Of a stretch of 64,000 bases of DNA, positions 47,589-54,412 are shown one piece after another. The notes beneath the pieces are model-generated. The model was not told where the DNA came from. It did no database searches and was given only the letters and a program-made list of their open reading frames with translations. This DNA comes from a virus, in IMG/VR virus record IMGVR_UViG_3300050821_001592, positions 1 to 64,000 of that record; one strand, written 5' to 3'. Each line of letters begins with the position of its first letter. Within the stretch, counting starts at the first letter, position 1. The position numbers and the translations under genes were made by a program.

Positions 47589-48311
47589 TTAACGAAGGTT
47601 GGTCGAGGCCATGCTGTCTTTATACTCTTTGTTCCCGTCGACCCACTGACGGGTAACCGTGTCCCATTTATGAAAGGAGCAAATGACGGAAGACGACGGA
47701 GAGCCCGTAGTCGTGAACTTACACGCTTCGCGATACTCACGGTCAGCGTTGATGAAGGCCGTTTTATCAAACGCGCCATCCTCGGGAGCGACTTGATATC
47801 CTTGAGCATCAAAGTAGAAGTTTTTCTCGACCGGAGGGGCCCAAGTCTTACCGCAACGGGTACAACGAACCCACATATCTCCGTTAATCATGCGGTGACG
47901 GATGACCGAACGTTTCTCGGAATCGCCGCCCTCGTGTAGAACTCTTAGGTCCCGAGCGTGGGCCATCCCACCTTTACGGTGAGAACATACATTCTGGCGA
48001 AGGTGGTCGGTTGCACGTTGCTGGCCGAACACACGAGACTTCTGCTTCAAATCATTCTCAGCCTGCTTGCGTTTAATCTCGCGGTCAGACTGGCGTTTCT
48101 TACTTTCGTCGATATTAGCGAGACGCTCCTGAATTTCGAGCTTCTTTGCAGTCAACTCTTCCTGCTTCAACTGGATTTCGAGTTGCTGGGCTTGCAGCTT
48201 GGCTGCCTTGATTTGGTCATCCATGCTCGGCTCTGCGGGCGGGGCCGGGACATATCGAACGTCAGCCGCGATGGGTTCTTTCGAATCCTTTACTTCCTTT
48301 TCGTTGTGCAT
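47589..48311 (-). CDS. Coiled-coil zinc-finger protein
   Basis: 240 residues. ATG 48311 is preferred (GTG 48314 possible), with AGGAGG upstream. Residues 30-95 form a coiled coil (AAKLQAQQLEIQLKQEELTA). Then NVCSHRKGG and MWVRCTRCGKTWAPP give a C-H/C-C zinc site, and a later VICSFHKWD may add ligands. It lies in the structural block, so a virion or assembly role is possible; the name is undefined. Confidence 0.55.
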   Translation of the reverse strand: MHNEKEVKDSKEPIAADVRYVPAPPAEPSMDDQIKAAKLQAQQLEIQLKQEELTAKKLEIQERLANIDESKKRQSDREIKRKQAENDLKQKSRVFGQQRATDHLRQNVCSHRKGGMAHARDLRVLHEGGDSEKRSVIRHRMINGDMWVRCTRCGKTWAPPVEKNFYFDAQGYQVAPEDGAFDKTAFINADREYREACKFTTTGSPSSSVICSFHKWDTVTRQWVDGNKEYKDSMASTNLR

Positions 48312-48319
48312 CACTCCTC

Positions 48320-49027
48320 CTATTTGCTCAACCTATTCCCCTGATTTCTAAAAGATTGCAGCGTCCGGTTGTAGCGATGAAACGCTGGTGTCGTAGGGGG
48401 CTTACCAAAAACCTCTTCAGCTTTCTCTCGGGAGATTCGACCCTTGAGGATGAGCTGAAGCAAACACGTCCTCCAACCACGGTATTTCTCTGTTGTGGGG
48501 ATGTTATGCTCGTCAAACCGCATGACACTCAATTCTGGCATAAACCCGAACTGAACCCAACACCCGACTTCGGCTTCTTTGGACTTCTCGTTAACTACCA
48601 CAAGGGTGAGTTTGTCGGGGTGTGGGTGACGACGATACCAACAATTCAACCCGGTTTTTTGAAGCTCCGTTATGAAGGTAGCAACGCCTTTGACTTTTCC
48701 GACTCTGTCGCCCGCGTTGGCGTACTCTTCTGGTGTTAGCCATTGGTACTCTTTCGCAGTGTGTTCGTTATTTTCTTGGATGCGACATAATTCTTCGTCG
48801 GTTTGGGCGGTAGGGGCGGCATCAGAGACGCGCTTCGAGTACTCTTCAATCGCGTCATTCAGCGCGGCGTCATTAAACTCCCCCATCATCTCTTTGTCAT
48901 ACGTATCGACGTCTTGCTGCTTCGTCGCTCGGTTGAGGGCCGCTTCTTTTTGCTCCGGGGTCCAAGAGTCTACTAACTCCGGTGCAGACTCTTCCCATCT
49001 TTGCAGGTAATCTTCATTAGTGGGCAT
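48320..49027 (-). CDS. Hypothetical protein
   Basis: 235 residues starting MPTNEDYLQRWEESAPELVD with GGAGGACC upstream. An acidic helical N-terminal half is followed by a strand-rich part (LTLVVVNEKSKEAEVGCWVQ) and a basic C-terminal helix. It lies between zinc-finger and mini-capsid-like genes. No family was recognised. Confidence 0.55.
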   Translation of the reverse strand: MPTNEDYLQRWEESAPELVDSWTPEQKEAALNRATKQQDVDTYDKEMMGEFNDAALNDAIEEYSKRVSDAAPTAQTDEELCRIQENNEHTAKEYQWLTPEEYANAGDRVGKVKGVATFITELQKTGLNCWYRRHPHPDKLTLVVVNEKSKEAEVGCWVQFGFMPELSVMRFDEHNIPTTEKYRGWRTCLLQLILKGRISREKAEEVFGKPPTTPAFHRYNRTLQSFRNQGNRLSK

Positions 49028-49508
49028 GGTCCTCCAAGGTTTTTAGAGTGAGGCCCGGTTTTAGAGAATCGAATACGTTTGACGATGCGAAGTGAAACCG
49101 AAAAGAAATCCATCCCGGTATAAGAGCACACGGGTCATCCACGCTGGGCTGTGTGTTGATAACGAAGGTAAACTTCAGGTTCTTGTTTTCGAGCAAGTCA
49201 ATTATCACGTTATGTTGAAAGGTCAACCTAACGTTTTTGATAAGGGCGTTATATAGAATCGCACACCCCGCTCCCAAAATTTTTGCCTTGTCGACCGCGT
49301 TATCCTCGGTCACATTAAGGTAGTCGGCATACTCGTGAACCAACGCTGCCTCCGGCGTAGAACCGTATGAAAACATCTCGATGCGCGTCACGCGTTGGTT
49401 GGGGACAGGCACGGTTATAAACCGTCGAACTTCGTCAATCTTAAGATGCTGAATAACGCTGTCGTGAAAAGCTGCGCTAACTTTGGATTCTAGTTCCTTG
49501 AAATCCAT
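49017..49508 (-). CDS. Mini capsid-like protein
   Basis: 163 residues with GGAGGGGG upstream. EYADY at residues 59-63 and D-P-x-x-LIPGW-x-S-[FY]-R-x-HF near 125-140 each match the major capsid protein (EYADY at 89-93; LIPGW near 308-312) in the same order. The protein is half the length of the capsid protein, so it looks like a shortened paralogue or minor capsid component. It overlaps the next gene by 11 bases. Confidence 0.55.
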   Translation of the reverse strand: MDFKELESKVSAAFHDSVIQHLKIDEVRRFITVPVPNQRVTRIEMFSYGSTPEAALVHEYADYLNVTEDNAVDKAKILGAGCAILYNALIKNVRLTFQHNVIIDLLENKNLKFTFVINTQPSVDDPCALIPGWISFRFHFASSNVFDSLKPGLTLKTLEDHAH

Positions 49509-49529
49509 ACCCCCTCCTAATTAACCAAA

Positions 49530-49600
49530 AAACATACCAAACCCGTTCATGACGATTCCGGGTCGACTCTGAACGGGTTCGATACTGACACTTAGTATCG
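49530..49600 (-). terminator. Two tandem hairpins, second with T-run
   Basis: On the - strand CGATACT/AGTATCG (49580-49600, 7-base loop) is followed by AACCCGTTCA/TGAACGGGTT (49540-49579, 10 bp) and then TGGTATGTTTTTTGG. The second hairpin with its T-run is a good intrinsic terminator between the coiled-coil gene at 49644 and the mini-capsid-like gene. Confidence 0.7.
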
Positions 49601-49643
49601 GCACGCGCCACGATAGCAAGTCGCGGTCGTAACCGACGCTTTC

Positions 49644-49922
49644 CTACTGCATCGATTCAGTAGTTCCACCGTCTACCGATTCGGGTAATCCACCGTCCTC
49701 GGATTCGACGACATCTGCGTCAAACTCACCGTCGCAGAACCGTTTGAAAGTCTCGTCGTTCTCAGCCGCCGTTGCAACCTGACTACGAAGGCTTTCATTA
49801 GTTCGTCGTAACGTGCGAATCACAATTCGCAACGTAGCGTTTGTCTCGCGCAAGCGGGAGACCTCTTCCTGCAAAATCTCATTTGATTCCTGCAAAGCCG
49901 CAGCTAACGTTCCCTCTTCCAT
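49644..49922 (-). CDS. Coiled-coil protein
   Basis: 92 residues beginning MEEGTLAAALQESNEILQEE with GAGGAGGGAAT upstream. Heptads continue to about residue 55 (LRETNATLRIVIRTLRRTNE), then an acidic tail. It may be an oligomerising adaptor or scaffold factor; no family was recognised. Confidence 0.55.
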   Translation of the reverse strand: MEEGTLAAALQESNEILQEEVSRLRETNATLRIVIRTLRRTNESLRSQVATAAENDETFKRFCDGEFDADVVESEDGGLPESVDGGTTESMQ

Positions 49923-49942
49923 ATTCCCTCCTCAGGGTAGAA

Positions 49943-50104
49943 CTAATTCCTGCCGTTTCCAACAGTCTGTCCTGTGCCCGCGTGGTTTGCATTCCAAATC
50001 ATCGCGGCGTGTTTCTTAGCATTCTTTAGCGACATCGTCTTGCCTGTCTTCGGGTCTTTGTGAGTCAAGAACTTGTCGCGAATTTTCTCGTAGCCTCGTG
50101 GCAT
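49943..50104 (-). CDS. Small basic hypothetical protein
   Basis: 53 residues starting MPRGYEKIRDKFLTHKD, with a near-perfect AAGGAGGT Shine-Dalgarno upstream of ATG 50104. The KxGKTMSLKNAKKHAAMIWNA helix is typical of small phage proteins with basic helices. It lies inside the 3' half of the 50016 frame. Confidence 0.6.
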   Translation of the reverse strand: MPRGYEKIRDKFLTHKDPKTGKTMSLKNAKKHAAMIWNANHAGTGQTVGNGRN

Positions 50105-50195
50105 GGACCTCCTTAATCTCTTGGGGTTTCCATTCTCGGGTAATCTGGCTGGGGTGGAAGTTCTGTCCGCCTACTCGACTTGATGAGTTTGACAT
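50016..50195 (-). CDS. Hypothetical protein overlapping the 49943 gene
   Basis: 59 residues from ATG 50195 (TAGGAGGAAT upstream) starting MSNSSSRVGGQNFHPSQITR. The C-terminal half (LDSQRPEDRQDDVAKEC) overlaps the 49943 gene by 89 bases and may be a read-on of the frame. The function is unknown. Confidence 0.4.
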   Translation of the reverse strand: MSNSSSRVGGQNFHPSQITREWKPQEIKEVHATRLRENSRQVLDSQRPEDRQDDVAKEC

Positions 50196-50208
50196 ATTCC
50201 TCCTAAAC

Positions 50209-50247
50209 AAAAGACAAGCCGCTGCGATTGCAAACGGCTTGTCTTTT
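50209..50247 (-). terminator. Long bidirectional hairpin terminator
   Basis: AAAAGACAAGCCG (50209-50221) pairs perfectly with CGGCTTGTCTTTT (50235-50247), 13 bp with a 13-base loop and T-runs at the 3' edge on both strands. It ends transcription after the 50261 gene. Confidence 0.85.
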
Positions 50248-50260
50248 CTGGGATTACAAA

Positions 50261-50884
50261 TTAAGCAATAACGCTAACGACCACCTGTGCATAGATAAAC
50301 ATAATCGGACCCTCTTCAGGGGCCGTGTATCCATCATTATCGCCAAGAGTGTTGTCAAACGTTGGGAATTGACACTCAAGGATGCACTGTCCGACGTGGT
50401 TAGCGGTCACGACTACGTCGGCATCGTACGTCCCGTACGGAGCGCCCAGCGTAATTACACAAGCGTCGTAGTTAGACGTCGCGCTTCCGGTGGACGACCC
50501 GTTGTTCGGGCGATACCAACCTTCGGTGTTTGGAGCCGGGGCGCAATAAGCCTCCCACACGGCTTCGGTTTGGTTATATCCGCCGTTAGTGATGGGCTCA
50601 TTCAGCACATCCACAAGAGCCGCAGTCAGCTCCGCAGTAGTGTTGTATTTCACGCCGTTGACTGTAGCGCCCGTGAGGCTGAGGGTCAAAGCATACTGAG
50701 CAACGGGGAAATTACCCGGACCTGAACTTGGCCCAGCGGTCGCGCCGATACCCTGACCGTTAATGGGGGATGCTGTGCTGCCGGGGTGAACCAAAGACCC
50801 GCCAGCGGGATTCGTGACATTGACTCCGGCTACGTGAACATACGCAGCTACGCCGATGCCAGTCGTAGGGTTAGAACTAGGCAT
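50261..50884 (-). CDS. Beta-rich virion protein
   Basis: 207 residues, starting MPSSNPTTGIGVAAYVHVAG. Gly/Asn/Thr-rich with strands ALTLSLTGATVNGVKY and IMFIYAQVVVSVIA. It follows the capsid block, so a decoration or fibre-type head protein is likely. It has its own strong terminator. Confidence 0.55.
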   Translation of the reverse strand: MPSSNPTTGIGVAAYVHVAGVNVTNPAGGSLVHPGSTASPINGQGIGATAGPSSGPGNFPVAQYALTLSLTGATVNGVKYNTTAELTAALVDVLNEPITNGGYNQTEAVWEAYCAPAPNTEGWYRPNNGSSTGSATSNYDACVITLGAPYGTYDADVVVTANHVGQCILECQFPTFDNTLGDNDGYTAPEEGPIMFIYAQVVVSVIA

Positions 50885-50885
50885 G

Positions 50886-51314
50886 TTATCTCTTTTCTGC
50901 CTCTTTAGAGGCTAACTGCTGTGCGAACGCATGAATTGAATCGATGCGTTGCTTGACAACCCCAAAAGGTACCGGGGTTCCATAAGCCCGAGACATATTA
51001 CGCTCCATCCAGTGCAGAAGGGAAAATCTTGACTTACTGCCATGGCAGGAGAGCTGTGGGCTTTCGTAATGAGAACTGCATACAGGAACTACATTTCCGT
51101 GGACAAAACCGCGTGACCAGTCAATCCGGTCGAGTCCCCAAACTTTACCATTCTCGGGAATTCTCCCGCAGTAGGCACACGGTCGAGGTTGACCGTTATT
51201 CAGAAAGTAGTGAATCGCTTCGTTGAGATGTGAAAATCCAAACGGGCAAGACTCCTGTCTAGCGACCCATCGCATGGCAAGATACCGTTTTTTGATGCTC
51301 TTGTCATAGGGCAT
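50886..51314 (-). CDS. HNH-like endonuclease
   Basis: 142 residues from ATG 51314 (GGAGAACGA upstream). CAYCGRIPENGKVWGLDRID followed by GNVVPVCSSHYESPQLSC follows the phage HNH layout C-x2-C, D-R-I-D, N and C-x2-H. The last Cys pair is altered to C-S-S-H, so the zinc site may be unusual. Placement directly behind the major capsid gene and its terminator is typical of mobile homing nucleases in capsid operons. Confidence 0.65.
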   Translation of the reverse strand: MPYDKSIKKRYLAMRWVARQESCPFGFSHLNEAIHYFLNNGQPRPCAYCGRIPENGKVWGLDRIDWSRGFVHGNVVPVCSSHYESPQLSCHGSKSRFSLLHWMERNMSRAYGTPVPFGVVKQRIDSIHAFAQQLASKEAEKR

Positions 51315-51404
51315 TTCGTTCTCCGCACGCAGTGGGCTCTGTATTGCCTTCAGGAGGCGTCCAGTCGGCGTCACTGTTGACGTAAAAGCTGTTAAGCGTC
51401 GTTG

Positions 51405-51441
51405 GAAGAAAAAACCAAAGGGTGTAAATTAAATTACACCC
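51405..51441 (-). terminator. Intrinsic terminator after the capsid gene
   Basis: On the - strand GGGTGTAA/TTACACCC (51420-51441, 6-base AT loop) is followed by TTTGGTTTTTTC. It lies between the major capsid gene stop and the HNH-like gene. Confidence 0.8.
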
Positions 51442-51464
51442 CTAAGTTCTTTCAAATCAACGAG

Positions 51465-52490
51465 TTACGAAATCGCGCTTGCCGCGTCAATTTCCCGAAT
51501 TCTGATTGTGGTGTCTGGTCCGAGGCTGGTCGTGAAGTGTACACGATAGCTCGTCCACCCCGGAATCAGACCTTCGGGGTCTGCAACGGTAGGTGCAACG
51601 TTCTGCACGACGTTGCACTTGATGTTCTGCCACTGACCTTCGCCGAAAGTCGTGTCGTTCTGCGCTCCGAGGTTGATGGAGAAAATACCATCTTGCCCGA
51701 AAATGTAAGTACGCAGGGCGGTCAGACCCGTCACGCCTTGGTAATTAATCGTCTGCGTGACGAGGTTGGTCTGGAAGAACCGAACGCCGCTAGACGGCAG
51801 CTCAACGCTACCTTCGAGGTCGGTGCTCACCAATTCGTCCATGGTCATCTGACCCTGAGCGGTGTGCTTCAGGATGTCGATGGGGGAGTCGTTCGAGTTG
51901 TCAGCCAACACGTCGCCAAGAGCGAACGGGTGGATGACGCCCACGAACATATCCTTCATGAACGGCTTCACAGAGCGGCCAGCCAGAGACTGAACGCTGT
52001 TACGAATCTGGGAGAGACTCAGAGCGGTAAAGCTCGAAGTGCTCGACGCAGCCAGCTCCACGAGAACGCTAGAATCGATGCTGTTCGCACCGTCTGCGGT
52101 CGCACGGACCAGAGCCGACAAAGACTCGCCCAACTGATAGGACAGTTCCTTCGCCACGTTCTCGACGGTGTTATCAATGGCGGTAGCCAAAGACAAGCTG
52201 GAGAAGTTCGCGTAGTCTGCGTATTCGCCAATCGTCGCGGTGGTGTTCAGGACGTTGACGCTCAAGGAGCTACCAACCGTTCCTTCGGTGGTCTGAGTGG
52301 TCAGAGCCGCCAGCGGAACGTACATGAACATCTCATATTGATTTCCCGAATTCTTCGGGAGGTCCAAACGCTGAGAGCAACGAACGAACGGAGTCTGCGC
52401 CTTCAAATTCTCGCGAAAACGTTTGTCGTAGTACTTCACAGTGCTCTGGGGCAGGTTAGAAAGCTGATTGCCTGCGGGACTAAAAGCCAT
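51465..52490 (-). CDS. Major capsid protein, N4-gp56-like
   Basis: 341 residues. N-terminal QSTVKYYDKRFRENLKAQTP and FVRCSQRLDLPKNSGNQYEM, GEYADYANFSSLSLATAIDN and the C-terminal LIPGWTSYRVHFT are the pattern of the N4-gp56-type HK97-fold major capsid family. The EYADY segment resembles the E-Y-G-D-Y of family members. Position after the scaffold gene and before a terminator is standard. The GGTAAATA leader is weak, so strong expression probably depends on operon readthrough. Confidence 0.85.
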   Translation of the reverse strand: MAFSPAGNQLSNLPQSTVKYYDKRFRENLKAQTPFVRCSQRLDLPKNSGNQYEMFMYVPLAALTTQTTEGTVGSSLSVNVLNTTATIGEYADYANFSSLSLATAIDNTVENVAKELSYQLGESLSALVRATADGANSIDSSVLVELAASSTSSFTALSLSQIRNSVQSLAGRSVKPFMKDMFVGVIHPFALGDVLADNSNDSPIDILKHTAQGQMTMDELVSTDLEGSVELPSSGVRFFQTNLVTQTINYQGVTGLTALRTYIFGQDGIFSINLGAQNDTTFGEGQWQNIKCNVVQNVAPTVADPEGLIPGWTSYRVHFTTSLGPDTTIRIREIDAASAIS

Positions 52491-52514
52491 GGCTATTTAC
52501 CTCGTGGTGAGAAG

Positions 52515-53621
52515 TTAACGCTGTCTCGCCGCTCGACGGAGGTCAGCTTCTTTTTGAAGCCTATCCACTGTCGGAAGGAACGTCGGGTCTTCTTTTGACC
52601 TCTTGGCGTACACATCGGCGGACATCTTGTCAACTTCTGCCAGTGTCAGAGTGCGCTCGCTCGCGGGTGTTGCTCCGTTGGATGAAGACACGCGGTCATT
52701 CAATCCTGAGGGCGTCTGGCGTCTGGCGTTTTGTACCGTCTGTGCGTCACTAGTAATCCGACTAGCTGCTACAGGGGGAACCTGCGGTTTCGGTTCCGTT
52801 TCCACTGCCACGGGGGCTGCCTGTGCCAGTTGTACGACTGGAGCGGGTACTAGCAATGCGCTAGTTCTCGCTAAGGCGATTTCGAAATTATCAGTAGTGG
52901 GTTCGAGATTCCTCTCACCCATCCACTTAGTTAGGATTTCACGATTGGCTTCTACGTTATAGAAACCATCGCCAACCCTGTCAATGAATTCTTCAAAACT
53001 ACGTACGACCTGATTCTCCAAAAGGAGTCGCTGACTTTGATTCAGCACTTCCGTAATAACTTCAGGCGTAGCGCCGAAAGTAGCTTCGGCAAGTCTGACC
53101 TTCGCGTCTTCGAACTTCGCGGGGTCATTCAAATCTTGTGTCAACTGATATCGCTCGTCAGCATTCAACTGCTTCGGTTTTAATCCCCCAAAATTCTCGG
53201 GCAGCCGTTTCGCCCTAGTGGGTACTTCCTGTTCGGGGGTGAGACCGAGGCGAGCATCCCGAGAAAGTTTCCTCATCTGTCGAAGGATGCTGTTGTTCTG
53301 TTCCGTGAATTTCTTAATTAACTCTTCGTGCGTTTTATAAATAAGAACTTGCTTACCGCCGAACGGCTTACCCATCTCGTCCGTCGGCTGCCATTCATAC
53401 CGTTGTTCAACCGGGTCCGCCGCCGCTACCGTAGTAACAGCCGGAACGGGGGGTTCAGCCACAATCTCTACGACTGTTTGGGGTACGGCAGGGAGACCCG
53501 TCTCAGGGTCCAGAACTTCAACCGGGAACATCGCGTTAACGGCGGCGATGAACTCCGGGTCCTGTAATTTCGCAGCGTATTCGCTTGCCGACATGTTGTC
53601 AATATCTGTTGACGTGTACAT
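52515..53621 (-). CDS. Scaffold-like assembly protein
   Basis: 368 residues, starting MYTSTDIDNMSASEYAAKLQ with GAGGAGGAAATT upstream. Acidic, Gln/Ala/Pro-rich, predicted helices and flexible linkers (PVAVETEPKPQVPPVAASR), and a charged C-terminal helix. This composition and its place directly upstream of the capsid gene fit a scaffolding protein. It is not recognised by name. Confidence 0.65.
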   Translation of the reverse strand: MYTSTDIDNMSASEYAAKLQDPEFIAAVNAMFPVEVLDPETGLPAVPQTVVEIVAEPPVPAVTTVAAADPVEQRYEWQPTDEMGKPFGGKQVLIYKTHEELIKKFTEQNNSILRQMRKLSRDARLGLTPEQEVPTRAKRLPENFGGLKPKQLNADERYQLTQDLNDPAKFEDAKVRLAEATFGATPEVITEVLNQSQRLLLENQVVRSFEEFIDRVGDGFYNVEANREILTKWMGERNLEPTTDNFEIALARTSALLVPAPVVQLAQAAPVAVETEPKPQVPPVAASRITSDAQTVQNARRQTPSGLNDRVSSSNGATPASERTLTLAEVDKMSADVYAKRSKEDPTFLPTVDRLQKEADLRRAARQR

Positions 53622-53649
53622 AATTTCCTCCTCTTGGAAATCCTAAACT

Positions 53650-54006
53650 TTAAAACGCTTCTTGCCCTTCAAACTCTGGCGGGTAGTACGGCCTTTCGGG
53701 GTCTTCTATAGTGCCTATGGTGGACGTTTCGTTCCTCAAGAGAGTAATCTCTTCTTCGATTCTCTGTAGCAAGCCTTGGTAAATCATGCCCGCTGCTTTC
53801 ACCATGCGATGTCTTGATAAAACTTCATCACTGCTTGTAGGGTCCGTATTCACCAGTCTCTGATTGAACAGTTTGATTTCATCCTCAATCATCTGCTGGA
53901 TGAGCTTGAACCCTTCCGTGTGGATGTATCCCGCGAGGACCCCCCGCTGCTGGCGATTCAATTTCGACAAAGGCTCCATCCCAATCTTCGCGATATCAAT
54001 CTCCAC
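53650..54006 (-). CDS. Hypothetical helical protein
   Basis: 118 residues from GTG 54006 (AGGGGGAGAC upstream). ARIGMEPLSKLNRQQRGVLA-type helical sequence and AAGMIYQGLLQRIEEEITLL form coiled coils. An earlier in-frame ATG at 54129 would lie in the structured gap and adds low-complexity residues. A head-assembly role is suggested by position only. Confidence 0.5.
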   Translation of the reverse strand: MEIDIAKIGMEPLSKLNRQQRGVLAGYIHTEGFKLIQQMIEDEIKLFNQRLVNTDPTSSDEVLSRHRMVKAAGMIYQGLLQRIEEEITLLRNETSTIGTIEDPERPYYPPEFEGQEAF

Positions 54007-54069
54007 GTCTCCCCCTAAAATTTGTGGCAGTTTAGAGTGATGCCCAGCACTAGCGGTCTTTCGACCAGA

Positions 54070-54161
54070 TATCTCTGCGGCTCCTCGCGGACCCCCGCAG
54101 TGCGGGGTTAGTTTTGGATGAGGAACCAACTGTCCTCGAAACGGGCGAGCGACACCCGTTT
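54070..54161 (-). other. Cluster of perfect hairpins in the capsid-operon gap
   Basis: The 163-base gap holds AAACGGG/CCCGTTT (54139-54161), GAGGA/TCCTC (54120-54137) and CCCCGC/GCGGGG with a 3-base loop (54093-54107), one after another. None is followed by a T-run on the - strand. No credible open frame fills the gap. Likely mRNA-processing or attenuator-type structure. Confidence 0.45.
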
Positions 54162-54169
54162 ATGTTTGA

Positions 54170-54361
54170 TTACGCAGCCGGAGTTGCCGGAGTTGCAGGC
54201 GCGGGGGTCAACGCGGCGACTACGGAAGCGTTGATTGCATCAACACTGGCCTTAGCGGCGTCCACCTGTGCCTGAGGCACCGTATTGGCTTCTTGTGCGA
54301 TAAGCGAGGCAACGTTACCTGAGAGGGTAGCGATACTGGTATTCAGTGCGTCAATTGCCAT
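54170..54361 (-). CDS. Small helical protein
   Basis: 63 residues from ATG 54361 with AAGGAGACTAAG upstream (MAIDALNTSIATLSGNVASL). An in-frame ATG at 54400 has an equally good GGAGGGTGT leader and would add MDFELIHELRRLR. Predicted helix then an Ala/Pro-rich tail. Function is unknown. Confidence 0.55.
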   Translation of the reverse strand: MAIDALNTSIATLSGNVASLIAQEANTVPQAQVDAAKASVDAINASVVAALTPAPATPATPAA

Positions 54362-54412
54362 TCTTAGTCTCCTTAATTCATGAATCAGTTCAAAGTCCAT
54401 ACACCCTCCAGA

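Noticed and set aside
51402-52598. A 398-codon + strand open frame opposite the major capsid gene
   Set aside because: It runs antisense through the capsid gene and its terminator, has no ribosome-binding site and shows Arg/Val/His composition typical of mirror frames.
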